Assembly: GCA_903920695.1 (NCBI GenBank)
Contig: CAIXNB010000154.1
Span: forward strand, 1-50,837
Direction: 5' to 3'
Length of the DNA stretch: 50,837 nucleotides
DNA from: an uncultured beta proteobacterium
Lineage (GTDB): Bacteria; Pseudomonadota; Gammaproteobacteria; Burkholderiales; Burkholderiaceae_C
The notes under the pieces are model-generated. The model was not told the DNA's origin. It ran no database searches and was given only the letters and a program-made list of their open reading frames with translations. This document shows, in pieces, positions 1 through 10,645 of the stretch; the first letter of the stretch is position 1, and each line of letters opens with the position of its first letter. Made by a program: the position numbers and the translations under genes.

Positions 1-109
1 CAAACGAAGCCTCGAAAGAGGCGTAGAAACTGAAAAATCGGACACGATTGCGAAAGAGATCGCGAAATTCGGCGTAACGCGAACAAAAAAGTGTGCGCCA
101 CGTCATCAT

Positions 110-134
110 GCGGATCAAAGTTGATTTGATCCGC
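110..134 (-). terminator. Perfect hairpin after dctM
   Basis: Two perfect 10-base arms (GCGGATCAAA and TTTGATCCGC) are separated by 5 bases and lie 6 bases beyond the dctM stop codon. The position fits a terminator or 3'-end stabiliser for the TRAP operon. No run of T follows the hairpin on the minus strand, so it is not a classical intrinsic terminator. A smaller GNRA-type hairpin (GCCTC-GAAA-GAGGC) sits at 9-22. Nothing else is recognisable in bases 1-140. Confidence 0.45.
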
Positions 135-140
135 GTTTCC

Positions 141-1442
141 TTAACGGTAGAACAAGGTCGGCAGCCACATGGTGAGCGGCGGCCACAGCGCAGCGATCAA
201 TAAATCAATCAGGGAAACAATCACCAGTGGCATGACCGCGCGTGAAATCTTGCCAAGTGAAACATCGGCAATACCGCAAGCGACGAACAAACAGATGCCA
301 ACCGGCGGCGTCAGCATGCCGATGGCCAGATTGACCACCACTAACACACCGAACTGAACCGGATCGATCTGCATCTGCGGCGTCAGCAGCGCCAGCACCG
401 GCACCAGCAGAAGCAGCGCCGCCGTGGTTTCCATGACGCAGCCGACCACCAGCAGCAAACCCATCACCAGCAGCAGCAAGCCAACCGGTGGCAGGGAGAG
501 CGAATTGACAAAGACATCGAGCAGATGCGCACCTTGCTGCATGGCCAGCAACCAGCCAAATATCTTGGCCATGGCAATGATGAAGAGGATGCCGCCGGCA
601 GCAACCTGCGAGCGCATGATAAGCCCGGGCAACTCCTTCCAGGCCAGTTCACGGTTGATCACGGTACCCACCAGCAGCGCGTAGAACACCGCCAACGCGG
701 CCGCTTCGGTCACGGTGACGATACCAGTCAAGATGCCACCCAGCACAACAATTGGCGCGCCCATCGACCAGAAGGCCGCCTTGCCGGTTAGCAGCACCTT
801 GTTCCAGCTGAAGGGCTCGCGCTCACCGTAGCCATTGCGCCAGGAAATCCAGACCGCCACCACCAGAAACGATAGACCAAGCAAGATACCCACCAGCATG
901 CCGCCGGCAAACAGTTGCGAGATCGAGATGTTGGTCATGAAGCCGAAGATGACCATCGGAATCGAGGGCGGAATGATGATGCCAATGGACCCGCCCGCTG
1001 CCACCACGGCGGCCGCAAACGCCGGCGGATAACCCTGGCGGATCATCGCGGGGATGACCACGCCGCCAATCGCTGCGGTATCGGCGGCGGCTGAACCGGA
1101 AATGCCGGCAATGATCATCGACGCCACGATTGCCGCCGCCAGACCACCTGGGGCCCACCCCACCAAGCTGTTGCAGAAGTCAATCAAACGCCGTGAAATA
1201 CCGCCGACTTCCATGATGGAGCCGGCAATCATGAACAAGGGCACGGCCAACAGGTCGAAGGAATCGACGCCGGAAAACAGTTGCTGAACGACTGTCTGTC
1301 CAAGCGCGGCCAGGGTGACCGCGTCCGGAAAAATGCCAGGTGTGACGATGAGGCCGATGGCCGGCAAGCCGATCGAAAGCGCAATCGGCAGCCCCAGCGC
1401 CATCAGCAAAAACATCAAGGCAAAAAGGAGGACGATGATCAT
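141..1442 (-). CDS. dctM: TRAP transporter large permease (DctM family)
   Basis: This is the large membrane subunit of a tripartite ATP-independent periplasmic transporter, which moves a solute across the inner membrane using an ion gradient. The 433-residue length is usual for the family. The protein is almost wholly hydrophobic with about 12 membrane segments and starts with a typical hydrophobic stretch after MIIVLLFALM. I chose the ATG at 1442 because it overlaps the dctQ stop codon in an ATGA arrangement; further upstream the frame runs into dctQ and reads as non-homologous sequence. It is the last gene of a dctP-dctQ-dctM operon. The substrate cannot be read from the sequence: C4-dicarboxylates are the classical ligands, but the family also carries sugar acids, keto acids and others. 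Confidence 0.93.
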   Translation of the reverse strand: MIIVLLFALMFLLMALGLPIALSIGLPAIGLIVTPGIFPDAVTLAALGQTVVQQLFSGVDSFDLLAVPLFMIAGSIMEVGGISRRLIDFCNSLVGWAPGGLAAAIVASMIIAGISGSAAADTAAIGGVVIPAMIRQGYPPAFAAAVVAAGGSIGIIIPPSIPMVIFGFMTNISISQLFAGGMLVGILLGLSFLVVAVWISWRNGYGEREPFSWNKVLLTGKAAFWSMGAPIVVLGGILTGIVTVTEAAALAVFYALLVGTVINRELAWKELPGLIMRSQVAAGGILFIIAMAKIFGWLLAMQQGAHLLDVFVNSLSLPPVGLLLLVMGLLLVVGCVMETTAALLLLVPVLALLTPQMQIDPVQFGVLVVVNLAIGMLTPPVGICLFVACGIADVSLGKISRAVMPLVIVSLIDLLIAALWPPLTMWLPTLFYR

Positions 1443-1921
1443 GCTGCGGCCTGCTTGCTCTTTGTCATGTCGGCCAGAATGTGCAGCAGAAAGATCGCAC
1501 CCGACAACGGTACGACCGAGATCGGGATCGACATCGGCATCTGTATCGCAGTCGAGGCCTGCTCCCAGGCGTTCACGGTGTATTTCGCGCCGTACCAAGT
1601 GATCAGGCTGAAGCAACCCAGGTTCAGCAACTGCAAACCGCGCAGAACGACCTGCTCAAACACCAGGCCAAAGCGTGCACCGAAACCGGCCAGCCCGATG
1701 AAGTGCGCGCGCTTGTAGGCAACCGTGGCACCGAGAAAGGTGGTTGCCACTAGCAGGTAGCGGCCGATCTCTTCCGACCAGCTCAGCGAATGGCCGAAGT
1801 AGCGCGCCAGCACCTGAATGAACAGGACAACCGAGATCACGACCCCCGCCACCAGCAGCAACTTCTCGACTAGGCCATTGACCCGCTCACTGAGCGACAT
1901 CAACCCAAGGTGAACACTCAT
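1439..1921 (-). CDS. dctQ: TRAP transporter small permease (DctQ family)
   Basis: This is the small membrane subunit of the same TRAP transporter, 160 residues with four predicted membrane helices. It pairs with DctM to form the translocation unit. The motif LSWSEEIGRYLLV, with acidic residues between the second and third helices, is characteristic of DctQ. The start at 1921 is preceded by a good ribosome binding site (GGAGAG, 4 bases before ATG), so I prefer it to the in-frame ATG 36 bases upstream. The stop codon overlaps the dctM start by 4 bases, implying translational coupling. It lies 65 bases downstream of dctP. Confidence 0.9.
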   Translation of the reverse strand: MSVHLGLMSLSERVNGLVEKLLLVAGVVISVVLFIQVLARYFGHSLSWSEEIGRYLLVATTFLGATVAYKRAHFIGLAGFGARFGLVFEQVVLRGLQLLNLGCFSLITWYGAKYTVNAWEQASTAIQMPMSIPISVVPLSGAIFLLHILADMTKSKQAAA

Positions 1922-1986
1922 GGTCTCTCCAGACAATGGGAATCGGCGTGACGACAAATGTCACGCCGGATAGAAACGCGCCGAAC

Positions 1987-2967
1987 TTACTTGACGGTCT
2001 TGCGGATTTCGTCAACGATCTTCTTGGTGTCGCCACTCAAGGAGGCGTAGACCGGTTCAGTCTTGGCGCGGAAGGCGGCCAGGTCCGGCGTGTCAACGAC
2101 CTGCATACCAGCGGCCTTCAAGGCAGCCAACTGGCTGGCCTCGTTGTCACGCACATAGCGACGCCCGGCAATGGAGGCAACTTGAGCCGCATCCATGAAA
2201 GCCTTGCGGTCGGCAGTGGGCAATTTGTCCATAAAGGCCTTGCTGCCAACAAACACAAGGGCCGAATAAACGTGCCGGCTCATGGTCAGGTATTTTTGGC
2301 CCGCTTCGTTGAGTTTGCCGGCGGAAATCACGGAGATCGGATTTTCCTGACCGTCGAGCACGCCCTGTTGCAGTTGCGTGGTGATGGGCCAGGCCATGGG
2401 TGTCGGATTCGCGCCGATGGCGCGCCAGATCGCCAGATGAGTAGGCGACTCCATGGTGCGGATCTTCATGCCCTTGAGATCGTCCGGGCCGTTGACCGCG
2501 CGCTTGGAATTGGTGACATTGCGAAAACCGTTGTCAAGAAAGTGCATGCCGACGAGGCCGACCTTCTCGAACCGTTTGAGCAGATCCTGGCCGATCGGTC
2601 CGTCGAGCACCTTGTCCGAAGCCTCGTAGGAACTGAACAGGAAAGGCATCTCAAGCGCCTTGATCTCCGGTACAAAGGACTCCACCGGACCGGTCGTGCA
2701 CACGCTCATCTGCACCGTGCCGAGCTGAAGCTGCTGCAGCACCTGGGTCTCGCTGCCGAGCGCTGCCGAGTGATGAATGATGACGTCGTACTTGCCGGGC
2801 AAGGCCTTGTCGAGTTCTTCCTTGAACTTCTGGGCCGCAATGGTATGGACAAAATTCGGCGCGGTGACGATGCCGATGTTCACCTTTTCGGCGGCATGGG
2901 CCGGCAAACCAAAAGCCAGGCCGGCGGCGCAAGCCAGACCGGTCAAAGTGCGGGAAACAAATTTCAT
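1987..2967 (-). CDS. dctP: TRAP transporter solute-binding protein (DctP family)
   Basis: This is the periplasmic receptor that captures the substrate and delivers it to DctQM. It has 326 residues with a clear signal peptide: a basic start (MKFVSR), a hydrophobic core and the cleavage site AHA-AE at about residues 24-26. The family's conserved central stretch is visible, including the Arg of GMKIRTMESP and the PI-T-LQQGVLDGQENP segment that closes over the ligand carboxylate. The ATG at 2967 was chosen because the signal peptide begins there; upstream codons in the frame give non-homologous sequence. It is the first gene of the operon. The ligand is unknown. The 170 bases upstream hold no obvious operator. 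Confidence 0.92.
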   Translation of the reverse strand: MKFVSRTLTGLACAAGLAFGLPAHAAEKVNIGIVTAPNFVHTIAAQKFKEELDKALPGKYDVIIHHSAALGSETQVLQQLQLGTVQMSVCTTGPVESFVPEIKALEMPFLFSSYEASDKVLDGPIGQDLLKRFEKVGLVGMHFLDNGFRNVTNSKRAVNGPDDLKGMKIRTMESPTHLAIWRAIGANPTPMAWPITTQLQQGVLDGQENPISVISAGKLNEAGQKYLTMSRHVYSALVFVGSKAFMDKLPTADRKAFMDAAQVASIAGRRYVRDNEASQLAALKAAGMQVVDTPDLAAFRAKTEPVYASLSGDTKKIVDEIRKTVK

Positions 2968-3097
2968 GTTTGGTCCTTGTATCGTTGAGGATGCCATCGC
3001 GGCGCCTTGCCTGCCATGGCGTCTTTGGAAAGCGCGGTCGATCATACAACCCTGCATCGGCCTTCGACCGTCACATTGATGCGGTGCAGGTTCTCGG

Positions 3098-3137
3098 AAA
3101 AAACAAAGCCCCAAGTCAATCAAATCTTTGGGGCTTT
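3098..3137 (-). terminator. Intrinsic terminator of tRNA-Ser
   Basis: Read on the minus strand, a 10-bp stem (AAAGCCCCAA with TTGGGGCTTT) has a 13-base loop and is followed by G and a run of six T. It begins only 3 bases after the CCA end of the tRNA, so it is a textbook Rho-independent terminator for the tRNA transcript. It also insulates the TRAP operon downstream. Confidence 0.85.
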
Positions 3138-3140
3138 ATT

Positions 3141-3233
3141 TGGCGGAAACGGAGGGATTCGAACCCTCGATGAGGCTCTACACCCCATACTCCCTTAGCA
3201 GGGGAGCACCTTCGGCCACTCGGTCACGTTTCC
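3141..3233 (-). tRNA. tRNA-Ser (anticodon GCT)
   Basis: This 93-base gene folds as a class II tRNA with a long variable arm. The acceptor strands GGAAACG and CGTTTCC pair perfectly, the discriminator is G, and the CCA tail is encoded. The T-loop GGTTCGAATCC and the anticodon loop CTGCTAA, with anticodon GCT, are clear. It decodes AGC and AGU serine codons. It lies 40 bases downstream of lysC on the same strand and ends in a strong terminator. Confidence 0.96.
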
Positions 3234-3273
3234 TGAACTGCGCAGATTATCTCACGACTCTGCGCATTTTTTT

Positions 3274-4542
3274 TCAAGCCGGCTGCTGGTCGAGCTCAAA
3301 AGCTTTGTGCAGCGCGCGCACGGCCAATTCCATGTACTTCTCGTCGATCACGACCGAGGTCTTGATTTCGGACGTCGAGATCATCTGGATGTTGATGCCC
3401 TCTTCGCTCAACACGCGAAACATCTTGCTGGCAACGCCAACATGGCTGCGCATGCCGATGCCGACAATCGAAACCTTGCAGATTTTGGTATCGCCCACCA
3501 CCTCTTGCGCGCCCAGACCGGGCAGCACTTTTTCCTTCAGCAGGTCGACCGTCTTGTTGTACTCGCCACGGTTGACCGTGAAGCTGAAGTCGGTCTTGCC
3601 GTCCTTGCTGATATTCTGGATGATCACGTCGACGTCGATGTTGGCATCGGCCACGGCGCCCAGGATCTGGTAGGCAATGCCGGGCTTGTCGGGCACGCCC
3701 AGCACGGAGATCTTGGCTTCATCGCGGCTGAATGCGATGCCCGAAACAATGGCTTGTTCCATATGTTCGTCTTCCTCAAAAGTAATCAGGGTGCCGGAGA
3801 CGGCTTCCTCGTTGATGTCAATATCCCAGGGGGTGAAGCTGCTCAGGACGCGCAGCGGCACCTTGTACTTGCCGGCAAATTCGACCGACCGAATCTGCAG
3901 CACCTTGGAGCCCATTGATGCCATCTCCAGCATCTCTTCAAAACTGACCGTATGCAGGCGGCGCGCTTCAGGCACAACGCGCGGGTCGGTGGTGTAGACA
4001 CCATCAACGTCGGTGTAGATCAGACATTCATCGGCCTTCATGGCAGCCGCAACGGCGACCGCCGAGGTGTCCGAGCCGCCGCGCCCGAGCGTCGTGATGT
4101 TGCCCAGTTCGTCCAGCCCCTGAAAGCCGGTGACGATCACCACCCGACCCGCCTTCAGGTCGGTGCGCACGCGGGCGTCGTCAATCGATTCGATGCGCGC
4201 CTTGGTATAGGCGCTGTCGGTGCGGATCGGCACCTGCCAGCCGGCATAGCTGACCGACTCCAAACCCTCCGCCTGCAGTGCAATCGCGAGCAAGGCGCTG
4301 GAAGCCTGCTCGCCGGTGGCGGCCAGCATATCGAGCTCGCGACCGTAGGCCTCGGTGGTCCTGACCGGGGCCAGTTCCTTGGCTAGGGCCAGCAGACGGT
4401 TGGTTTCACCGCTCATGGCGGATGGGACGACCACCATCTGGTGGCCGGCACGCGCCCATTTGGCGACGCGCTTGGCGACATTGCGGATGCGTTCGGTAGA
4501 ACCCATCGACGTGCCGCCGTATTTGTGAACGATCAATGCCAT
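3274..4542 (-). CDS. lysC: Aspartate kinase
   Basis: Aspartate kinase phosphorylates aspartate, the first step to lysine, threonine, methionine and diaminopimelate. The 422-residue protein has the kinase domain at about residues 1-265, opening with the ATP-binding motif KYGGTSMGS, and two C-terminal ACT domains (about 265-340 and 345-415) that usually bind lysine or threonine for feedback control. The motif GRGGSDTSAVA is present in the kinase core. The start at 4542 gives the conserved MALIVHKYGG beginning; the frame is open further upstream but reads through tilS. It lies 14 bases after tilS, and tRNA-Ser follows. I see no lysine riboswitch. Confidence 0.96.
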   Translation of the reverse strand: MALIVHKYGGTSMGSTERIRNVAKRVAKWARAGHQMVVVPSAMSGETNRLLALAKELAPVRTTEAYGRELDMLAATGEQASSALLAIALQAEGLESVSYAGWQVPIRTDSAYTKARIESIDDARVRTDLKAGRVVIVTGFQGLDELGNITTLGRGGSDTSAVAVAAAMKADECLIYTDVDGVYTTDPRVVPEARRLHTVSFEEMLEMASMGSKVLQIRSVEFAGKYKVPLRVLSSFTPWDIDINEEAVSGTLITFEEDEHMEQAIVSGIAFSRDEAKISVLGVPDKPGIAYQILGAVADANIDVDVIIQNISKDGKTDFSFTVNRGEYNKTVDLLKEKVLPGLGAQEVVGDTKICKVSIVGIGMRSHVGVASKMFRVLSEEGINIQMISTSEIKTSVVIDEKYMELAVRALHKAFELDQQPA

Positions 4543-4556
4543 TGGAAGAAGATTTT

Positions 4557-5519
4557 TTATTGCAAAACCGGGGGATTGTACCAATGCAGTAGCGGGCCCC
4601 TGCGCTCGGCATAGCCAGTACCGACTTTGATGCGGATTGCGTGGCCGCGCGTGCGGCAAGCCGCAATCTGATCGAGCAACTCTGCCAATTGCGACGCACT
4701 CGGTACGATCTGGTGCGCGCTGTTCAACCAATGCCGCAGCACATTGGCCTGGCGCGCACGGCTCAGACCCTGGAGTCGGGCCAGCAGCGGCGGCGTACCG
4801 ATCAGGGCTAAGTCCTGCACGGCAAGCTCCAGCAGCAGCGTCTGCGCCTGCGCCGCATGCGCAGCGCTGCGGGTAAAGGTGTCGCGAAATTGCGGAAAGC
4901 TCGCGTCCAGTGCCGGCATCAGCCGTGCGCGGATGCGGTTGCGCGTGTAGCGCTCATCGCTGTTGCTGGGGTCTTGCACATAGCTTGCGCCGCAGCTGAC
5001 AAGCCAGCGCCGGATCTCCGACGCGCTCACCTGCAGCAAAGGGCGGTGATAGACGATGCCAGCGCGCACCCAACTCGCTGGCATGGCGCTCAGACCGGGT
5101 AGACCGGCGCCCCGGCTCAAGGCCAGCAACAGGGTTTCGACCTGGTCATCCGCATGCTGGGCGAGGGCGATGCTGCTGCAAGACTGTGACCCGCCCTGCT
5201 CCAGCGCGATGGCGTCAAAGGCTTGGTAACGGGCGCGGCGCGCAGCGTCTTCCGGGCTTTGACCGGCGGCGTGACGGCCATCGACCCGCCGCACGCGCAA
5301 GGGCACACCGATGCGGACACAAAAGGCCTGGCAGTGGCGCTCAAAATCGTCGGCCGCCGCCTGCAGGCCATGATGAATATGGATTGCGCTGACCTGCCCC
5401 GGCCACTTTTCTGCACAGGCCAGCAACAAGGCTGTGGAATCGGGACCACCACTGAACGCAACCGCCAACGGCAGCGCCGGGGAAAATCGGGAAACCGCGT
5501 CGGCCAGTGTCGTCGTCAC
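4557..5519 (-). CDS. tilS: tRNA(Ile)-lysidine synthase
   Basis: TilS converts cytidine at the wobble position of tRNA-Ile(CAU) to lysidine, so the tRNA reads AUA and is charged with isoleucine. The 320-residue protein carries the PP-loop ATP pyrophosphatase motif SGGPDSTAL near residue 24, and the HHGL, QHADDQVETLLL and RNRIR motifs of the catalytic domain. It is shorter than the E. coli enzyme (about 430 residues) and seems to keep only a reduced C-terminal region, which is common in this group. It begins with GTG at 5519, 33 bases after accA, and its end is 14 bases before lysC, so accA-tilS-lysC probably share a transcript. Confidence 0.92.
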   Translation of the reverse strand: MTTTLADAVSRFSPALPLAVAFSGGPDSTALLLACAEKWPGQVSAIHIHHGLQAAADDFERHCQAFCVRIGVPLRVRRVDGRHAAGQSPEDAARRARYQAFDAIALEQGGSQSCSSIALAQHADDQVETLLLALSRGAGLPGLSAMPASWVRAGIVYHRPLLQVSASEIRRWLVSCGASYVQDPSNSDERYTRNRIRARLMPALDASFPQFRDTFTRSAAHAAQAQTLLLELAVQDLALIGTPPLLARLQGLSRARQANVLRHWLNSAHQIVPSASQLAELLDQIAACRTRGHAIRIKVGTGYAERRGPLLHWYNPPVLQ

Positions 5520-5552
5520 GCGCGACCCCGGGGCGCCCTGGCACGCGCCGCA

Positions 5553-6530
5553 CTAACGGGCAGCCGCCTTGGTGTCGATGAAGCGGCCATAGCTCTGCAA
5601 GCGGTCATACCGACGGTCCAGCAACTCCTTGACCTTGAGATCACTGACCTGACGGAAGGCGTCGTTGAGCGCGCGCTTGAGGAAAGCTGCCATCTGCTTG
5701 TGATCGCGGTGCGCGCCACCGACCGGCTCATTGACGATCTTGTCGATAACCCCCAGCGCCTTGAGGCGGTGCGCCGTGATGCCCAATGCGTCGGCCGCCT
5801 CCTGCGCCTTGTCGGAAGTCTTCCACAAGATGGAGGCGCAGCCTTCGGGGCTGATCACGGAGTAGATCGAATACTGCAGCATCAGGACCTGATCACCGAT
5901 GGAGATCGCCAGCGCGCCACCAGAACCGCCCTCGCCGATGATGCTGGTGATGATCGGCACTTCGAGCTGTGCCATCTCGAAAATGTTACGTCCGATCGCC
6001 TCCGACTGGCCACGCTCCTCGGCATCAATGCCAGGATAAGCGCCCGGCGTATCGACAAAGGTGAACACCGGCAACTTGAATTTCTCCGCCGTTTTCATGA
6101 GACGCAAAGCCTTGCGGTAACCCTCGGGCTTGCTCATGCCAAAGTTGCGCAAGCCGCGCTCCTTGGTGTCGCGGCCCTTTTGCTGGCCCAACACCATGCA
6201 CGGCGTGCCATTGAAGCGGGCCAGGCCGCCGACAATGCTCAGGTCATCGGCAAAATGCCGGTCACCATGCAGTTCCACAAAGTGCGTGAAGATTTCGTTG
6301 ACATAGTCTAGTGTGTACGGCCGTTCCGGGTGCCGCGCGATCTTGGTGATCTGCCAGGGCGTCAGGTCACTGTAGATGTCCTTGGTGAGTTGCTGGCTCT
6401 TCTTCGCCAACTGGTCAATTTCCGAAGAAATATCAACCGCCGACTCGTTCTGCACATAGCGCAGTTCTTCAATCTTGTTTTCGAGTTCGGCAATCGGATT
6501 CTCGAAATCGAGGAATGTTTTCTTGGCCAC
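5553..6530 (-). CDS. accA: Acetyl-CoA carboxylase carboxyltransferase subunit alpha
   Basis: AccA and AccD form the carboxyltransferase half of acetyl-CoA carboxylase, making malonyl-CoA for fatty acid synthesis. The 325-residue length is standard. Family landmarks are the N-terminal [15 protein letters not shown] segment, HGDRHFADD, the acyl-CoA pocket stretch [16 protein letters not shown] and the [11 protein letters not shown] oxyanion loop. It starts with GTG at 6530; a strong ribosome binding site (AGGAG, 5 bases before GTG) supports this start. The DNA glycosylase gene ends 61 bases upstream on the same strand. Confidence 0.96.
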   Translation of the reverse strand: MAKKTFLDFENPIAELENKIEELRYVQNESAVDISSEIDQLAKKSQQLTKDIYSDLTPWQITKIARHPERPYTLDYVNEIFTHFVELHGDRHFADDLSIVGGLARFNGTPCMVLGQQKGRDTKERGLRNFGMSKPEGYRKALRLMKTAEKFKLPVFTFVDTPGAYPGIDAEERGQSEAIGRNIFEMAQLEVPIITSIIGEGGSGGALAISIGDQVLMLQYSIYSVISPEGCASILWKTSDKAQEAADALGITAHRLKALGVIDKIVNEPVGGAHRDHKQMAAFLKRALNDAFRQVSDLKVKELLDRRYDRLQSYGRFIDTKAAAR

Positions 6531-6591
6531 AAACGCTCCTATAAATCATTGCTTCTTTCAGCGCGCGGTCGCTGGCCGCAACGCTGCCCCT

Positions 6592-7242
6592 CTAGTATTC
6601 CACCGGCACCGGATCCAGCGAGCGCCAAATATACCAAGTTGCCACGCTGCAATACGGGGTCCAGGCGGCGGCCACTTCGCGCGCATCGCTACGACTCACC
6701 ACATCGCCTGAAAAATAACTCTTGCTGATACCGTTGATCAAGCCCACGTCATCGAGTGGCAGCACGTTGGGGCGCATCAAGTGAAAAATCAGAAACATCT
6801 CCGCGGTCCAGCGACCAATGCCACGGATGCCAATCAACTCGGCAATGATAGCCTCATCGTCCATCGAGTCCCAGGCAGTGACGCGCACCGCGCCGCTGTC
6901 AAAGTGCAGGGCCAGATCAACCAGGTATTCGACTTTGCGGGCACTCAAGCCGGCAGCGCGCATGTCATCAACCTTGAGTTTGAGCACATTGCCAGCCGTC
7001 ATTTTCTTGGGTAGCAGCACAAAACGATCCCAAACTGTCTGCGCTGCCTTGACCGAAATCTGCTGCCCCACAATACTGCGCGCCAGCGTCACAAAAGCAT
7101 CCCCGCGGGTCTGCAGACAGGCCTCCCCGAACTGGGGAATGAGCCGCTTCATGACCCGATCCTTCTTCATCAGATGCTTGCAGGCGTCTTCCCAATAACT
7201 GGGGGTCAAGACCAGGGGCTCTGTCTTCTTGGCAATTACCAT
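6592..7242 (-). CDS. DNA-3-methyladenine glycosylase (AlkA-like, HhH-GPD)
   Basis: This predicted base-excision repair enzyme removes alkylated purines from DNA. It has 216 residues of the helix-hairpin-helix GPD family: the hairpin motif is GIRGIGRWTAEMFLIF and the catalytic Asp lies in PLDDVGL about 20 residues later. The SIVGQQISVKAAQ helix, conserved in the AlkA family, is also visible. It is shorter than E. coli AlkA (282 residues) because it lacks the N-terminal domain, which is usual for the compact bacterial form. It lies between cysS (40 bases) and accA (61 bases) on the same strand. The exact substrate range is inferred from the family only. Confidence 0.88.
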   Translation of the reverse strand: MVIAKKTEPLVLTPSYWEDACKHLMKKDRVMKRLIPQFGEACLQTRGDAFVTLARSIVGQQISVKAAQTVWDRFVLLPKKMTAGNVLKLKVDDMRAAGLSARKVEYLVDLALHFDSGAVRVTAWDSMDDEAIIAELIGIRGIGRWTAEMFLIFHLMRPNVLPLDDVGLINGISKSYFSGDVVSRSDAREVAAAWTPYCSVATWYIWRSLDPVPVEY

Positions 7243-7282
7243 GACAGCGCTTCCGATGCGAGTAGCGGGTCAACTGGCGTCA

Positions 7283-8662
<1,380 letters not shown>

Positions 8663-8844
8663 GGGTGATTCAGGCGGCAAATTCTGCGGATTCAAGCTTG
8701 GGTGGTTTCGACGGGAACTGCAAGTGGCCGGGCAATCATGAGGGCGTCAAAAACTACCTCGTGGGCTACAATTAAGTCCAGTATAAAGCCCCACCAGCCA
8801 AGCGCCTTCAACGGGCATCCAACTAGCAGGAATCACAAGACGCC

Positions 8845-9417
8845 ATGACGCATGGGCTCCCAAATATCTTCACCGCTTTGCGCCTGCTGACGCTGCTGGC
8901 GGCCGGCGCCGCGGCGCCGGCCCATGCGGACGACTACGGCGACGTGAGCCAGCTGCTGCGAAATGGCAAGCTGGTCGAAGCCACGGCCAAGGCCGACGCC
9001 TATCTCGCCGCCAAACCACGTGACCCGCAGATGCGTTTTCTCAAGGGCGTGATCCAGGGCAAAGCTGGCCAGCAGGCCGACGCCATCAGCACCTTCATAC
9101 GGCTCAACGAAGACTACCCCGAACTGCCCGAGCCCTACAACAACCTCGCCGTGATTTACGCCGGTCAGGGTCAGCTCGACAAAGCACGCGCGGCGCTCGA
9201 GATGGCGATCCGCACCAAGCCCGACTACGCGACAGCGCACGAAAATCTCGGTGATATCTACGCCCGGCTCGCCAGCCAGGCCTTTGAGAAGGCACTGCAA
9301 CTCGACCGCGGCAATGCGTCCGTTGCGCCGAAACTGAACCTGCTTCGGGCTGTGTTGAGCAACAGCAACAAGGAACAACCCGCCTTTGTGGCGCCAGCGA
9401 GCGCGGTGGCACGCTGA
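8845..9417 (+). CDS. Exported tetratricopeptide repeat protein
   Basis: This is a 190-residue protein with a signal peptide ending AHA-DD near residue 28, so it is probably periplasmic. About three degenerate TPR units follow (roughly residues 30-150), for example PEPYNNLAVIYAGQGQLDKA and YATAHENLGDIYARLA. TPR units form a helical scaffold for protein contacts; the partner is unknown. It precedes two cyclophilins, one of them secreted, so a loose role in envelope protein folding is possible but only by association. The ribosome binding site is weak: AGGAA lies 10 or more bases before ATG. Confidence 0.8.
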   Translation: MTHGLPNIFTALRLLTLLAAGAAAPAHADDYGDVSQLLRNGKLVEATAKADAYLAAKPRDPQMRFLKGVIQGKAGQQADAISTFIRLNEDYPELPEPYNNLAVIYAGQGQLDKARAALEMAIRTKPDYATAHENLGDIYARLASQAFEKALQLDRGNASVAPKLNLLRAVLSNSNKEQPAFVAPASAVAR

Positions 9418-9488
9418 AGCAACGATCTGCCAAGCAATCGCCTTCGGCAAGTTTGACCTGAGTGCAAAGGCAGCCGAGGCAAACATTT

Positions 9489-9566
9489 TTTATAGGAGTC
9501 ATCCGATGACAATTTTTCGATTCTCAATTTATAGGAGTCATCCGATGACAATTTTTCGATTCTCAA
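9489..9566 (+). repeat. 39-bp perfect tandem duplication carrying RBS and ATG
   Basis: Bases 9489-9527 are repeated exactly at 9528-9566. Each copy contains TATAGGAGTCATCCG followed by ATG, so the ribosome binding site and start codon of the cyclophilin gene are doubled. Because 39 is a multiple of three and no stop intervenes, both ATGs (9506 and 9545) are in frame. Confidence 0.97.
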
Positions 9567-10141
9567 ATCTTGTGGCCGGCACTTGGCTGGCAGCAGCAGC
9601 CATGTGTTCTGTCACGACCAACACCGCAGCACAAGAGGCGCCACGCATAAAATTCAGCACTACGGCGGGGGTCTTTGTGGTTGAAGTCTATCCTGACAAA
9701 GCGCCCAAGACCGTCGAAAATTTCTTGCAGTACGTCAAGGACAAGCACTACGACGGCACCATCTTCCACCGCGTGATCGACAACTTCATGGTGCAGGGCG
9801 GCGGCTTTGACGCCAAGTACAGCCAGAAGCCGACACGCGCCCCGATTCCACTGGAAGCAAACAACGGCCTGAAGAACGATGTCGGCACTATTGCAATGGC
9901 CCGCACCAGCAACCCGAACTCGGCCACCAGCCAGTTCTTCATCAACGTCAAGAACAACGCCATGCTGAATGCGCCCTCGCCCGACGGCTATGGCTATACC
10001 GTGTTCGGCAAGGTCGTGAGCGGCGCCGATGTAATCCAAAAAATCAAGAGCACGCCCACCGGTGCCGGCGGTCCATTCCCGACCGATGTGCCAAAGACCA
10101 CCATACTTATCAACTCTGCAACCCTCGAAAAAAAATCATGA
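9545..10141 (+). CDS. Periplasmic peptidyl-prolyl isomerase (cyclophilin type)
   Basis: This cyclophilin catalyses cis-trans isomerisation of proline peptide bonds, probably in the periplasm. From the ATG at 9545 it is 198 residues with a normal signal peptide ([16 protein letters not shown], cleavage near TAAQ). The isomerase core includes [19 protein letters not shown] (catalytic Arg in FHRV), [18 protein letters not shown] and the family end. An in-frame ATG at 9506, created by the 39-bp duplication, would add 13 residues that disturb the signal peptide start, so I favour 9545, though both have equal ribosome binding sites. Its stop overlaps the next gene by 4 bases. Confidence 0.9.
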   Translation: MTIFRFSNLVAGTWLAAAAMCSVTTNTAAQEAPRIKFSTTAGVFVVEVYPDKAPKTVENFLQYVKDKHYDGTIFHRVIDNFMVQGGGFDAKYSQKPTRAPIPLEANNGLKNDVGTIAMARTSNPNSATSQFFINVKNNAMLNAPSPDGYGYTVFGKVVSGADVIQKIKSTPTGAGGPFPTDVPKTTILINSATLEKKS

Positions 10142-10644
10142 GCAATCCCCAAGTCGAACTCCACATCGCCAATCACGGCGTCATCACCCTTGAACTCGAT
10201 CAGGACAAGGCGCCCAAATCGGTCGCCAACTTTCTGAGCTATGTCAACAAGGGCCATTACAACAACACCATTTTTCACCGCGTTATACCCGGCTTCATGG
10301 TGCAGGGCGGCGGTATGGAGCCTGGCATGAAGGAAAAGAAGGGCGACAAGCCCATCGACAACGAGGCCAACAACGGTCTGAAAAATCTGCACTACACCGT
10401 GGCCATGGCGCGTACCAGCGACCCGCATTCCGCCACCGCGCAGTTCTTCATCAACACGGCCGACAACGGCTTCCTCAATCACACCGCCATTTCGGCACAG
10501 GGCTGGGGCTACGCCGTGTTTGGCAAGGTGGTATCGGGCAGCGCGGTGGTCGACAAGATCGGCGCCGTCAAGACCGCGCGTCGTGGCTACCACGATGATG
10601 TACCGGTTGCCGACGTGATCATCGAAAAGGCCGTGGCACTCTGA
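10138..10644 (+). CDS. ppiB: Cytoplasmic peptidyl-prolyl isomerase B
   Basis: This is a second cyclophilin of 168 residues with no signal peptide, so it acts in the cytoplasm. Key residues match the family: [18 protein letters not shown] with the catalytic Arg, [18 protein letters not shown] and [11 protein letters not shown]. It overlaps the upstream paralogue in an ATGA junction, and lpxH begins 1 base after its stop. The pair looks like an old gene duplication with one copy exported. It is very similar in length and sequence to E. coli PpiB. Confidence 0.94.
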   Translation: MSNPQVELHIANHGVITLELDQDKAPKSVANFLSYVNKGHYNNTIFHRVIPGFMVQGGGMEPGMKEKKGDKPIDNEANNGLKNLHYTVAMARTSDPHSATAQFFINTADNGFLNHTAISAQGWGYAVFGKVVSGSAVVDKIGAVKTARRGYHDDVPVADVIIEKAVAL

Positions 10645-10645
10645 C